A stretch of 64,000 bases of DNA from Ramazzottius varieornatus (lineage: Eukaryota > Tardigrada > Eutardigrada > Parachela > Ramazzottiidae): the NCBI GenBank assembly GCA_001949185.1, contig BDGG01000003.1, positions 5,133,854 through 5,197,853 of the forward strand, written 5' to 3'. Shown here one piece after another: positions 11,782 to 23,160 of the stretch (the stretch's first letter is position 1; the number at the start of each line of letters is the position of its first letter). Below the pieces are notes generated by a model. The model was not told the DNA's origin. It worked only from the letters and a program-made list of their open reading frames with translations, and did no database searches. The position numbers were made by a program, and so were the translations under genes.

Positions 11782-14700
11782 ATGGATCAGCAAACGGGAC
11801 AACCGAGCGAGCAGGAAATCCAAAGTAAGTGTCGTCGTGTCAAACTGCAGCCAGATATCTTCAGCATCTGAAGTTCACCTCTGTTTTTTCCCAGAGATCA
11901 TCTTCGCTTTGGTGGAGGCTGAATCGGACAAGGAGAAGGACGAGCAAGTGCGCAGTCAGCTGGCCACGTCCACCTATGCCATCGGCGTACGCCATCACAG
12001 ACAAGCCCTTCTCGCTCTTCTGGCATTTTACAGGCAACCGGTACCGTAAACCTCTCACTTCTTCCGAATCTGTGTCAGCGAAAATTCGCTATAGATCTCA
12101 GAGGAATTTGTTGGAATGGCGGAATATTTTCAGACATGTACGAAGCTTCAGAAAATGCTGATACTGTTGTCCATCAATGCTATCATTGACCACGACGAAG
12201 TCCTGTCCAACATGGACCAAGAATTGTCTATCCAGATTATCCAAGCGGCAGTGGACGCAGTCGTAGACAAGGTAAGACGTGTCTGCAACGAAAAAGAGAA
12301 CTGGGAGCTCTGCGAAGGAACTCCACACGATTACTTTCCGACGTGGCGCATGTTTGCAGTGTTGTTGTTCGGAAACGTGCGCCACTTGGGAAATACATTC
12401 AGTGGTCGAGTGCAATGGTTTCCGAAGTGGTGCACGTTTTCAGGATAATGGGCTGAAAACGCGCGCCACTTGGACAAATGATCTTGCCGAGTTTGCTTGC
12501 TTAGGTTTTGCAAACTCCAACTGTACAAGTATGGCTGTTGTGGTTCTAGGAGATGGTCGAAATCGGGAGTGATATCTTGGTGACGATGAGCCGCAGTCAC
12601 TGCATCGAAGTGATGAAACAGATGCTGAACCTCTTCCAACCCGGCCACCTTCCAGCTCCCTTCACATTCCAAACGTTCGGGCGTATCTTCTCGACCAACG
12701 TCAACGATTCCATACCGTTTCTCAGCGCGGTCTTGAGCATGACGGTACCGTTGTTGGGCGAAGCCAAGTCCGACGCACTGAAACGCTCTATAGCTGGAGG
12801 TAGGTTCATCTGATTGTAAGTAAATTTCTTCTGATTGCAGTCGAGATGGTTTCTTGCGTTTAGCGGTGTCGCAGTTTGGGGAAGCCATCCTGGAGTACGC
12901 TGCGAACGAGTCGGACAACCCGGAACCTAGCGTCAAAGTCAGCTTCTTTCAACACGACTTCAACGCCATTTTCGAACATATTCTTCTCCACTGGATGCCG
13001 AAAATTCGCGATGCCGAGCAAGCGGCTTACATGATCCATGCGCTGAGCTGTCTGGCGAAAGTGGTGTCCAAGGACAAGCTTCAAGAACTTGTAGGTATTT
13101 TCTTCGTGTACCGAAACAAATTTTTGATTTCTGAGGTGATTTCTGCAGGCAGATAAGTTGTTGGGAACGGCCATCGCGATAGCGCGTCGCCATCCTCATG
13201 AATCCAGTGCTTCCGAAGGCCTGGCCATCGTGCTGGAGAACGCAGCTTCGAACGCCAAAAGTACGTTGGAACCGCAGCTGGACCAACTGATCGATGTCAT
13301 ATTTGCTCAAGTAAGGCGATGCTTTTTTGTACGTACACTATAGTGTAATGCTGTGCGTAGGTAGGTGACGGAATGTTCTTTCAGGCATGTCTTCCTCCCG
13401 ATTATTCAAAGCCTTTCGCCGTCAAGTCCCACAACGAACTTCTCCGCTGCTTCAACATACTTTACCTGAACTTCCCCGATCGCATCTTCCAGTTTCTTCT
13501 GAGCAAACTCAGCCCCAACGTCCTGAAGTCCACCGTCAGCAAGGATGCCAATGACCGCTCGGTGGTCGGCGCTTTGACTATTATCAACAAGCTGGTCAAC
13601 CAACAAGGTATACCATTGTATCCAATATCTGAAAGGTCGGCAAACGACACGGAAGAGGGCGTCATCTCAAGTGGCGCACGTCTTCGTCGTTGTTAGCTGG
13701 AAGCGTGGGCCGCCTGATATAATGGCACCGTAACTGGTGCATCCTACCGACCAATAACAATGGAGGCGTGCGCCATTTGCACTGCCGTTATCTCAAGTGG
13801 CGCACGCTTCTATGTTACTGGATGGACATCTGCGCCACTTGAAATGCAATTTTGCATGTTTCGTTTACCGGCCTTTATTCAGTGTTCGCCCGATCTTTAT
13901 TGTGTTCTCTTGTTTTCAGATATTAGTTTTTCGTTCTACTTGGTGTCGTTGCTCAAGTCGCTCGAGCCTGTCGTTACACCAAGTCCAACCATCCCGCTGT
14001 CGAACAATGTGAAGCAGTCCGTCGCTCAGCTGATCCTGACGCTAGCCGATCGATTGTACCTGACCGAAGAAAACTCGGGTCAGCTGGTCGAGTTTATTAT
14101 TCGGCAGTGTTCGCTCCCGGCGACCAACATTCCCCGCTCGCCTTCCGGTTTGGACTCCGTCACTGATGAGTCACTCCGCGCTTCCTGCGAGAACGTCCTG
14201 CACCTTCTGACCACCACGGTGCATGGCATGGAGAAGATTCTCTTGCCCAGCCTCTTCGACTATCTCGGTAATTAAGGCATGGAGTTTGAAAACAGCGAAA
14301 AAGTGCATCACTTACACAGTCACCATCTTGAGTGGCGCATGCTCTCAGCCAATAAAAATTAAGACATGCGCCACTTGACATGACGAATTTGCACGTTTCG
14401 TCTGGCGGCCTCCCATTTGTCAGTTTTTTCATACTTAGTCAATTTCACAGATTTTTTTCGTAGTTATGTGGCAGTATACGGAGTCTGTGAGGACTGTCTC
14501 GAAGTGTCTCGTTCACCTCAGCACTAAACAAGACATTTTCGCTACGTTGAATGCGGCAGGAAGTACGCGAAGGAGTCCGACCTTGGTGGAGCTCTTCACG
14601 AGGCTGACCGTGCTAGCGGGCTTCGTCTGGGAGAAGCCGGACGGGGACTCGCTATTGTCTCTCTTGCAGCTGGTTAGTGGCAGGATGTCAGCGGCCATCA

Positions 14701-17700
14701 AGGAAATGTGGGATGGTACACTGGGGGAACTTGGAAAGTTTTTGACGAAAGCCATGGATTCACCTGGCGGTGAATGGGACTCGAAAGCCTGGGAAGACTC
14801 CCTAATCAAAGTATGAAATACAGCCTAGAAAAAATTTAGATTAGCTCTGATATGAAGTTTCGGTGAAGAACAGGAATAGTTTTTATCCGATACCGTTTTC
14901 CAAAGTGGCGCACGATCACAGTGCTGTTGACTGAAAGTGTGCGCCACTTGGAGAGACGATGTTGTCAAGTCTTATTGCCGAGCTCCAAGATTGAATTTTG
15001 AATTCAGGAATATTGTATCTGAGATGGTCCTTGTTTTTCCCAGCTTCTTCAAACAACTCTTCGGGATCTGAAGACGGTCGAGCCCGACCTAGTCCACCGC
15101 ATCGCCGAGTCCTTCGCTTTGCAGATCCCACTCTACACCGACTCGCCCAACGAGAAGGCCTTCCTGTACCTGTGCCTTGGTTCCACCCTCGAAGTCTCCA
15201 GCGACCCTCTGATCGTCAACAAAGCCCTCGACTCCATCTTCAACTCGGTCAACCATACCAAGATCGTCGAGCGCCAGGCCTGCGGTATCGGCATCGGGCG
15301 CGCCTGCTCGTCCCATTTCGAGCTGATCCTCAGCAAGCTCGACGCTTTCGCTCTAACCGACAAACCCGGCAAGAGGTCCAGCTTTCTTAGCATGTTCTCC
15401 AGTAAAGAGAAGATTGAGTCGGTAGATTCTGAACGAGCTAAAGCGACGATCGTGCTGTGTTATGGTTACGCAGTAGCCGGTGCTCCGAAAGCCCTACTCT
15501 TAGCTAAAGTAGACGATATCCTGCGCTCAGTCATGCCTTTCTTCGTGGGTGTGAAAGACTTCTCGATCAAGCATTCGCTGTGTCGGTTCGTGGAGATGCT
15601 GGCCAAGGCTACGAAGGACACGAACTCGGGGCTGGATAAGAGGCCGAATTTGCTGTTTCACATGAAGGACTTTGTTAAGTCAGAGTCGACTGAACTGAGA
15701 TCGTCGGTGAGGGCGTTGGCCATTACGGCGGCGTCGGAGCTGGTCTTGTTGTCTCCGAAGATGCCGGTAGAAGAAATGGAGGATGCGTTGGTTCTGTTTT
15801 CGAATAGCGTGTTTCCGCTGCTGCCACCCAGACATGATCAAGCGACCAATCTGACGATCGAAGCGGCGAACACTGCTTACTTAAATTACGAGGTGAAATA
15901 ATATTTTTCGTTCGTTCCGTTTGAAAAAATTAACTGAAAAATGAAATTCTGATAAATCCAACCCTGCAAATTTGTTTTTTTCAAGTGGCGCACCCACTCA
16001 GTGTTATTGGCCTGTAGCATGCGTCACTTGGAACAGGGATCGGGTCGAGTTTGACTGTTACTGTATTACCTCTAAGGTTTCGCGCAGTCACGTGAGCGTG
16101 CGCCACTTGAAGGACTTTGAGGGACTTTGATGAGGGACTTTGATGACATGAAGGACTTTGATCCCAAGTGGCTCACCGTTCCAGTGTTATCTGCTGGAAG
16201 CGTGCGCCGCTCTGAGAAACGTTCTTGTCTGGTCTGCTTGCTGAGTTCGCCCTTGAAGTATAAAATCAACGTCAATTACAATAAGCAGAAAATGAGAGAA
16301 AATGCTTCGTAAAACTGGAAATAAAAAACTGTAATTTTAAAACAGGTTTTTGTTTCTGGTTTCATTTTTTTCCGGTCTTCAGGTGTTGTGGGAAGCGACT
16401 GTCAAAGCACTGTCAGAATTTATGGTGACGATCCTGAAGGTGCACCGAAGTTCGGAAGCTATGCAAGCCATCATCAAGAACCTCAAGCCGTGGTTGGAGT
16501 CTGATTCTGACCACGAAAGACATCACGCATTGCAGATGTTGAACAACGTTCTCGGAAGCGACGTGGTGACGGAGAACGTCGTGGCTTCAATACTGGGGAG
16601 CACTGCTGGCATCATTGCCACCAAAGCCATGGACCCCGATGTTCGGTGCCGCGAAATGGCACTGAGCTGCACGAAACTTCTGTCTGCGGTCGTTTCCGGT
16701 AATAACACACCCAGAAACTTCAGAACCTGCATAGACTGGATTTCAAAATATAGAGAGTCGGCTAACAGCTTTGTTAAGATTTTCATCTCAAGTGGCGCAA
16801 GTTCTTTCTGCTATAGGCCGAGAGCGTGCGCCACTTGAAAAACGATCTCGAGACTCGAAAAGATTGATTTGCCAAGTGGCGCATGTTCGCAGTGATATTT
16901 GCTGGAAGCGTGCGTCACTTGGGAAAACAGTTTGGGTTGATCTGTTCGCCAAATCTGTTTATTTTATATAAAGTCGTTCCAGGTGGGAAGAACGCATCCG
17001 ACCTTCCATCAGTGGATATGCCCAGTCCCTCTCACGCCAAGAACAACCTCTCAAGTTACGCTCTAGCTGTCTCGACCTTCTACAACCAGATGTTGGACGA
17101 GGACCAACTGACCAAGTTTGTCCGGCAGCTGTACTACCAAGGCCTGTTAGAGAAGCGAGCAGTAACTGCTGCGGGGACCGGCGCTGTCCTGCAGACTACA
17201 CTGAAGGGTAAATGGCCAGTACTGAAAGAACACGGACCCGAGATCGTGGGGGGACTCCTGTACGCTCTGAAGTACGTCAAGGACCCTTCCACCAAAGTCG
17301 CAGTCGAGCGATGTGTCCACACCATTGCCGAACACGACACGGACCTGGTCGCGAGGATCTTACTGAATCAACCTGTACCACTTCACCAGTAAGCCCACTA
17401 GCTTCGAAAACCTGCTGATTTTGATTGAATGGCACACGCTTGCAGCTAGTGACATCGTAAACGTGCGCCACTTGTGGAAGCAATTAAACTCGACAGGATG
17501 TTCATCTGAGTGGCGCACTCTTTCAGCCAATGCCACCGGAAATGTGCGGCACTCGGGGAAAACAATCTTCTCGAGTTTGTTTGCTGAGCCCCGAAAGCAG
17601 AGATTTCGCTTGAAATGTAGTCTACAAACTGATTCGGAAATTGAAATTTATTTCGAAGTAATTCTGGTGTCTTTTAAAATTTTTCAGGTCGACAGCGGAT

Positions 17701-19304
17701 CTGTGGCGGTCTCTCGGTTCGGTTCCCTCTTTCGCCCTTATTCTTCTCCTGCACTGCATCGAGGCTCTTCGGACAACGCCGCCTTACTCCGAGGTCCACG
17801 CCCACGCACGCATCGTCAATCTACCCATCCTGCAGTCGCTCAGCGTTCTCACCGAACTCTTCCAGGCCACGGGAAACACCGAACTCCTGCAGGCCAACTT
17901 TGCCGATCTGGCCTCCATTCTCCTCGTCATAACAGCCACCATGGTGGGCGCACAGACAACGCGTCCTCCACAAGCGGCTAGCACCACCGAACAGACGGCT
18001 GTCGACTCCGAATGGAAGGTAAATGACAACGCTTAAGCGAAAAGCAGGAAAAAAATCCGGAGACATAAATCATGAAACTAAAAATTGTTAGAAATTGTTA
18101 AGTTGTTAGAAATTAGACTAAACTGTAGAACAAAGTGTACTACAATATGGAGTAGGTTCGGTTAATTTTTGGTGATTTTGTTGCAGCAGGTGTATAAGCT
18201 TCAGCCGTCCAAAGTGGCCATCGGTACTCTGAAAGAGCTTCTGAAGAACACAAACTGTGTCGTGCCGATCTCCTTCGAGATGATGGAAGACACGACCATG
18301 TATGCCGAAGGTCTTCATGTCACGGCCAAGTGTATTTTCCAGTCGTCAAACATCAACACCAAGAAAGTCATGGAGAACCTAACCGGGTACCTGAACAGCG
18401 ACATCGAAGCTCAACGCGCGGTCGCAGCTGCCAGTCTATCTGCGGTAAGATGAACCGAAATGTAGTATCTGGCAGCTCGGCGAACAACCCGACAAGGTTG
18501 TTTTCCGGGTAGCGCACTCCTTCAGCTACCATCACTGAGAATGTGCGCCGCTTGAGGAGCAGGCTTGTCGAGCTTTCATTGCTTCGCCTTCCTTGCGGAA
18601 CTTCCGGCTTTCATTCGTTTTGTTGCTGTGCTTGCAGATGCTTGAAAGCAAAAAGCCAGAGAAACCAGCGGCCGTTACGGAGATCGTCGGTCATCTGGCC
18701 GCGAAGAACTCCGACCAATCGGCTATAGTACGCATATTCTGCATACGTGGACTTGGGAGTCTTGTCAACTTCGGCCCAGAAATCGTAAGTGCAATTTTGT
18801 CGAAAAACTTCGAATCTAATTTCCCGTCTCCGAAGTCTGTTGTGCACTTAGGTGAATATTCACGCGGATAGTGTGATAAAGGTCATCCTCTCCGGTCTGG
18901 AANNNNNNNNNNNNNNNNNNNNNNNNNNNNNNNNNNNNNNNNNNNNNNNNNNGATATGCAGTTGTCTGGTAAATAAAATGAGTCGTGTGGTTGTTTGACA
19001 TATTGAGCAGTAAAGGTCTTGGCACAACGACTTCGTTCGACAGGGAAGTGAGTACGCGGAGAAGATTCCCATGTATCTCAACCTGGTGATTGGGTACTTC
19101 CGGTCGGAAAGTGCCACGCTGAGGGCGAATGCTGCGCTGTTGGCCGGTAATCTGCTGGCCCAAGCTTCCAACTCAGCGAACCCTGACACGGTTCCCAGTC
19201 ATGTCTCGCCGGCTGTCATACACTTGCTGGCTGACAAAGAACCGATGGTCAGACTAAGAGCGGCGGAAGCATTGGGGTTGATGTATCAGAAGGCCAGCCA
19301 CTGA
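11782..19304 (+). CDS. MROH1: MROH1 (maestro HEAT-like repeat protein 1, HEATR7A)
   Basis: Large all-helical HEAT-repeat protein; human MROH1 (1641 aa) is linked to lysosomes. Exons: 11782-11824, 11895-12040, 12095-12271, 12550-12799, 12864-13090, 13149-13310, 13385-13607, 13920-14267, 14464-14810, 15044-15892, 16383-16698, 16983-17388, 17688-18018, 18187-18444, 18638-18784, 18852 into the N gap, 19044-19304. All phases up to the gap agree, giving about 1513 visible residues. Family matches include NEKAFLYLCLGSTLEVSS, ATIVLCYGYAVAGAPKALLL, SQFGEAILEYAANESD, and the C-terminal MVRLRAAEALGLMYQKASH. Start chosen at ATG11782 (MDQQTGQPSEQEIQ), first in frame. Acceptor TTGCAGCAG at 18181-18189 is a NAGNAG site that could add or drop one Gln. 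The gap 18903-18952 hides the end of exon 16 and possibly one more exon. Confidence 0.93.
12339..12472 (+). repeat. HP1 hairpin doublet in MROH1 intron
   Basis: Units 12339-12388 and 12424-12472 within intron 12272-12549. The linker motif AATGATCTTGCCGAG follows the second unit. Confidence 0.85.
13668..13841 (+). repeat. HP1 hairpin cluster in MROH1 intron
   Basis: Two full units (13668-13716, 13794-13841) with a half-unit between them (right arm GGAGGCGTGCGCCATTTG near 13762). The half-unit looks like a third copy that lost its left arm. Confidence 0.8.
14328..14378 (+). repeat. HP1 single hairpin in MROH1 intron
   Basis: TTGAGTGGCGCATGCTCTCAG pairs with GACATGCGCCACTTGA inside intron 14268-14463. 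Confidence 0.8.
14901..14950 (+). repeat. HP1 single hairpin in MROH1 intron
   Basis: CAAAGTGGCGCACGATCACAG pairs with TGAAAGTGTGCGCCACTTG inside intron 14811-15043, followed by an AGACGATGTTGTCAAG linker. Confidence 0.85.
15982..16213 (+). repeat. HP1 hairpin cluster in MROH1 intron
   Basis: Units 15982-16030 and 16165-16213 flank a lone right arm (GAGCGTGCGCCACTTGAAG near 16096) and a short tandem run of GAGGGACTTTGATGA at about 16119-16162. Confidence 0.8.
16789..16921 (+). repeat. HP1 hairpin doublet in MROH1 intron
   Basis: Units 16789-16837 and 16873-16921 in intron 16699-16982. This doublet is duplicated, with its flanks, at 21313-21446. Confidence 0.9.
17423..17554 (+). repeat. HP1 hairpin doublet in MROH1 intron
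   Basis: Two eroded units (17423-17474, 17507-17554) in intron 17389-17687. The arms read TGGCACACGC / GTGCGCCACTTG and TGGCGCACTC / ATGTGCGGCACTCG. Confidence 0.75.
18507..18555 (+). repeat. HP1 single hairpin (eroded) in MROH1 intron
   Basis: GGGTAGCGCACTCCTTCAG faces CTGAGAATGTGCGCCGCTTG inside intron 18445-18637. Confidence 0.7.
18903..18952. other. Assembly gap (50 N) inside MROH1
   Basis: Exactly 50 Ns, most likely a placeholder of unknown true length. The right flank begins GATATGCAGTTGTCTGG, which resembles the right arm of an HP2 hairpin, so an inverted repeat may have caused the break. Confidence 0.9.
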
Positions 19305-20499
19305 ACGTGCGTTTTTATTCTTCGACGGCCATTGTTTTCTATTCATTTCATTGCTTGATTGTGATCATCTTTTTCAACTTTCTTCCGTCTCTGAGCTTTT
19401 CATTCTCTTCCCTTGTATGTGCCGCTTGCAGTTTTGATGAAGAGTTTCGGTACTGTGCGATTGATAGTCGTCTGGCATTGCTACATCGAAGACGCTTCTT
19501 TTATTACTAGCTAGTTGGGCCAAAAACTGAGAATACTAATCGAAGGTACTTTGAAACATGAAGGTGGAAGGGTGCACGGGCTTGGCTATTCTCTAAAGCT
19601 TTATTTTTCGACGTTGCAAGTCTGTTTGTCGTTCTCGGATCCTGGTGCCGCTGGTATTTTGTATGTAATCAATCAACAAGCAGCAATCAACTGCCGTATT
19701 CAGATGACGTCATCGCGGCCTGGCTTCGCAACGATTGATTTGGTATTGATTGCTCAGCTTCATCTTCATAATGTTGTGGTTTTCATTTGGGGATTGGGAT
19801 TTTGGGATTTGATTTCTGAATCGTTTCTGCGCACCTTTTTGTCTGATTCTCCATACCAAACTGTAGACTTCGCTGTAGCGATCGATCGTAGTCTGCTTCC
19901 TGCCTTATAGGTTGCGGATTAGGTATTGAAGATATACTTCAACAGCTTGAAAGAGGCGAATACTATTTCGCCTGGTTTTGTACTATCATAGTCACTGATT
20001 CTCTGCCGATCCTTACCAAGCAGCGGTGGACGGGTGATTTATTCAGTGAATTGTCCAAAACACGTAACGGCTTCGCAGCCTCAAACGCAGCTCAGTTTTG
20101 GAACGGCAATCAGTCGATCGTTTTTTTTCATTTGAAAAATACCGTTCCGAATGTTGTTCGAACACCGAGTTTCCAGTTCAGTAGAGGTGAAATTCGCTTA
20201 CTAATGACAAAAACTGCCCGTTGTACCGGTTCTTGACAGGTCGTAGGTGGCTGTTCCGTGAGTTTCGATATTAGGCTGAATATATCATCCGTTCACCGCT
20301 CTTACCAAGTAGTCTTTTGTTCCTTTCTACTAAAGTTGCAGCAGTGGTTCAGTAAACGGAACGTTAAAGGGTTTTTCGACTTGTTTGCCACTCTACGATG
20401 TATTGTATTAATAGAAACACACATATCTAGGAACGACTTCGCCGTGGTCTGGGACGAGATTCCAGTACTTACGGCATGAAATCTCTATATAGCGAAGAT
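19305..20499. other. MROH1 3' flank, part of the duplicated segment
   Basis: No complete gene is seen. About 19476-19690 (TTGCTACATCGAAGACGC onward) recurs at 21866-22060, beyond the MROH1 fragment. At about 19913-19970 a frame encodes LGIEDILQQLERGEYYFA, which recurs as LGIDQILKELERDEYYFA at about 22385. Both support a tandem duplication. The rest is AT-rich with no recognised content. Confidence 0.55.
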
Positions 20500-21123
20500 T
20501 CACCGAATAACCGTAGCGTTTGACCACAGAAGCTGGTCTTTTGACACAGGGATGAGGGTTTCATTGTCATCGATGACGTCTGGATGGCGCCTCCTGTTGT
20601 GATGAGAGGAGTGAACGAAGAGGAAGTTCCGTCTCGTACGTAGCATTTGGTAGAAGAAGTCGGGGTTGAACTTCAATCATCCGCGGGAGTTGTAGACGGT
20701 GGTGGCAGTATTGTAGACGTACCGGGCCAGGCCGTTTTGACTAACACGATGGTCAATGTGGTAGGCTTCGATCAACACCAGCTCGGTTAGAATGTCGAAC
20801 GGGTTAGACGAAAATCCTTGCTGACAGCCGACGTCCTCACCACCACACATGCACCTGAACAGGCCATCTCCATCGCAAAACGCTTCGTCTTCTCCTCTAA
20901 CGAAATAACTGCCATGTGTGTGACGCGATTCTTGACGGTCAGCAGTTTCAAGCACCTCCTCGATCAAGGGCTCAACGACGGCTTTGAAGATGGCTGGGTC
21001 GATACGATCTGGACGTCGGCATTTCTTCCCACCACTGGGAGGTGGCTTGTTCCATTCCTCTAGTGTTCGGGCGAAGTTATCTCTGTATCGTTTGACTTGC
21101 TTGCTAGCGTTCTCCGCAAGGAC
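20500..21123 (-). pseudogene. Unrecognised protein family, copy A (3' exon, one in-frame TGA)
   Basis: On the minus strand a good acceptor (TTTTCTAG) opens a 208-codon frame from 21123 to a TGA at 20502-20500. It is interrupted only by a TGA at 20679-20677. Features: VKRYRDNFARTLEEWNKPP, RRPDRIDPAIFKAVVEPLIEE, the Cys-rich stretch FRCMCGGEDVGC, and HRVSQNGLARYVYN. After the internal TGA the frame goes on (LKFNPDFFYQMLRTRRNFLF). A diverged copy lies at 23161-24225. I do not recognise the family. Cys pairs suggest a secreted or metal-binding protein, which is inference. Upstream exons appear cut off by the duplication junction near 21.2 kb, so the copy is probably a relic. Confidence 0.5.
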
Positions 21124-21228
21124 CTAGAAAACCATGTTCACGTTTTGACAAATGAAATGGCTCAGCAGAATTGAAACCACAGATGCATAACACGACCCAT
21201 CATGCTCAGTACTTACAGCGCGCTTTGA

Positions 21229-21796
21229 TAACACACCCAGAAAACTTCCGAACCTGCATAGACTTGATTTCAAAATATGGAGGGTTGCCCAACATGCGTT
21301 TGGATTGTCTCCTCGAGTGGCGCAAGTTTCTTTTGTTATTGACCAAGAGCGTGCGCCACTTGAAAAACGATCTCGAGACTCGAAAAGATTGGTTTCCCAA
21401 GTGGCGCATGCTCGCAGTGGTAATGGCTGGAACCGTGCGTCACTTGGCGAAACGATTTGAGTGAATCTGTCCGCCAAATCTGTATATTTCATAGAGTCGT
21501 TCCAGGTGGGAAGAACGCATCCGACCTTCCACCAGTGGACATGCCCAGTCCCTCTCACGCCAAGAACAACCTTTCAGGTTACGCTCTAGCTGTCTCGCCC
21601 TAATTCTTCTGCGTTGCATCGAGGTTCTTCGGACAACGCCGCCTTACTCCGAGGTCCACGCCCACGCACGCATCGTCAATCTACCCATCCTGCAGTCGCT
21701 CAGCGTTCTCACTGAGCTCTTCCATGCCACGGGAAACACCGAGCTCCTGCAAGCCAACTTTGCCGACCTGGCCCCCCTTCTCCTGGGCGGCCCAGG
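21229..21796 (+). pseudogene. Partial duplicate of MROH1 (intron 11 to exon 13)
   Basis: 21229 onward matches MROH1 from just inside intron 16699-16982, through its HP1 doublet, into exon 12 (GGGAAGAACGCATCCGACCT). It then jumps at about 21595 to MROH1 exon 13 (from about 17735, CATCGAGGTTCTTCGGACAA) and fades at about 21790. Relative to the parent, roughly 17076-17735 is missing. The join breaks the reading frame, so this is a pseudogene fragment. High similarity in intron as well as exon shows DNA-level duplication rather than retrocopying. Confidence 0.85.
21313..21446 (+). repeat. HP1 hairpin doublet inside the MROH1 duplicate
   Basis: Direct descendant of the doublet at 16789-16921. Both arms of both units are still recognisable, so stem pairing has survived in a pseudogene context. 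Confidence 0.85.
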
Positions 21797-21865
21797 TCGC
21801 ATACGCTGTTAAAAGTTCACAATGATTCGAAACTCGAAGAGTAGCATTCATGGTCGCGTCTGGTA

Positions 21866-22060
21866 AACATTGCTACATCGAAGACGCCTTTTTTTATCGT
21901 AACTCCAAATACTGATCAAAGGTACTTTGAAACATGAAGGTGACAAGATGCAGGGCGTGGCGGTTCTTTGGAGTTTTGTTCTTCGACGTTTGAAGTCCCT
22001 CTGTCGTTCTCGAATCCTGCTACCGCTGGTACCTTGTATGCCATCAATCAGAGGTTGCTG
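21866..22060 (+). repeat. Second copy of MROH1 3' flank
   Basis: Matches about 19476-19690 with short indels. Shared stretches include TTGCTACATCGAAGACGC and GGTACTTTGAAACATGAAGG. Confidence 0.75.
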
Positions 22061-22164
22061 GAGAGGTCACAAAGTGGCATGAAAATAGGTCCACCACAAC
22101 TTGACCTCTTTGACTCAGGGTTTAACAATTAGGCCACATTACTGCACGGAACATGATTGTTATT

Positions 22165-22215
22165 CTTAGTGGCGCACACTTGCGATTAATAACACTGGAA
22201 AAGGGCGCCACTTGA
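22165..22215 (+). repeat. HP1 single hairpin
   Basis: CTTAGTGGCGCACACTTGCG faces AAGGGCGCCACTTGAG. It lies upstream of the small + strand exon at 22304. Confidence 0.75.
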
Positions 22216-22303
22216 GATGACGACCATGTTCGGTTCATTTGCCGCCGCTACGTTTATCTTTGTCAAACATCAAATCATAGATGTGGTTCTTGTCTTGTTG
22301 TAG

Positions 22304-22935
22304 ACTCTATCTATGACCAATCCGCACCTGCTTGCTTTGCGTCTTGGTGATCCTGTTACGATGAGTGACATAATCGATATGCAACTTGGTATTGACCAGA
22401 TACTCAAGGAGCTGGAACGAGACGAATACTATTTTGCAAAATTGGTTAATCATCTAAAGAACGTCGAGAGTAGTCGCTTTCTCTACTGTACTGCCTAATT
22501 TTTGATTTAGAACCGTTTGTCACGGTTCGAATGGCTTCAGCCAATACAGTGTATACGCTCGGGAGATGATAGCTCGGCAAACAAACACGACCGGATCGCT
22601 TTCACAAGTGGCGCACGTTTCTAGTGTTGGGGGCTGAAAGCGTGCGCCACTAGGAAAGCCGATCTGGTTGAGCTTGTTAGCCGAACTCGCAAATATCTTC
22701 CGTAGTTTCTTCCATTCAAATAAAGATGTCACTTGCGAGAAAAGGTATTTCATTCGAGGCCACAGTTTAGCATCGAGAAACATTTCAGATCGTGCTGCTC
22801 GAGAGAAGAGAGGACATCCGGAAAAATCGTTTGAGAATGAATCAATGCTTCGTTTTCGTTATCGATGTCGGGATCAAGCGCGCGCCGGACAGTACTCTCG
22901 GCCCCAATGGGAGAGCATTCTTTCTGGGCGACAAG
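22304..22935 (+). CDS. Hypothetical two-exon fragment (LGIDQILKELERDEYYFAK)
   Basis: Two exon-like frames with good splice signals: 22304-22469 (acceptor TTGTTGTAG, donor GTAGTC) encoding a segment with LGDPVTMSDIIDMQLGID, and 22789-22935 (acceptor CATTTCAG, donor GTAAAA) encoding one with CFVFVIDVG and GRAFFLGDK in one open frame. The donor phase of the first fits a different frame of the second, which is also open, so the joined reading is unsure. The first exon has a diverged relative at about 19913. No family recognised. It may be the end of a gene broken by the duplication. Confidence 0.35.
22604..22653 (+). repeat. HP1 single hairpin
   Basis: CAAGTGGCGCACGTTTCTAG pairs with CTGAAAGCGTGCGCCACTAG, followed by the linker GCCGATCTGGTTGAG. 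It lies between the two exon-like frames at 22304 and 22789. Confidence 0.85.
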
Positions 22936-23160
22936 GTAAAAAGGGCGTCTGGGGGACGAAAAAAGGTGACACCCCTAGCTGGGGGACGAGATTTTGGGGA
23001 GACTTCCGTGGCCACATACTTTGGGAGACGAGATTTAAGCCTTTGAGGTGCCCGGCTCGCGATTGGTCGGGATGTCGTCTTCGGTCGTGACGAGCCGAAT
23101 AAACTAAGTTGAGGTTTCGTCCAGTACTGTATAAAAAGAAGCAACGTTGAAGTTCAGCTT

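Noticed and set aside
17421-17981. 186-codon + frame spanning an intron and exon 13 of MROH1
   Set aside because: Different frame from the MROH1 reading and starts in HP1 repeats. The MROH1 phase chain is continuous.
20677-20679. In-frame TGA as a selenocysteine codon
   Set aside because: No SECIS-like element was identified, the paralogue is damaged too, and the copy is truncated upstream. Nonsense mutation is simpler.
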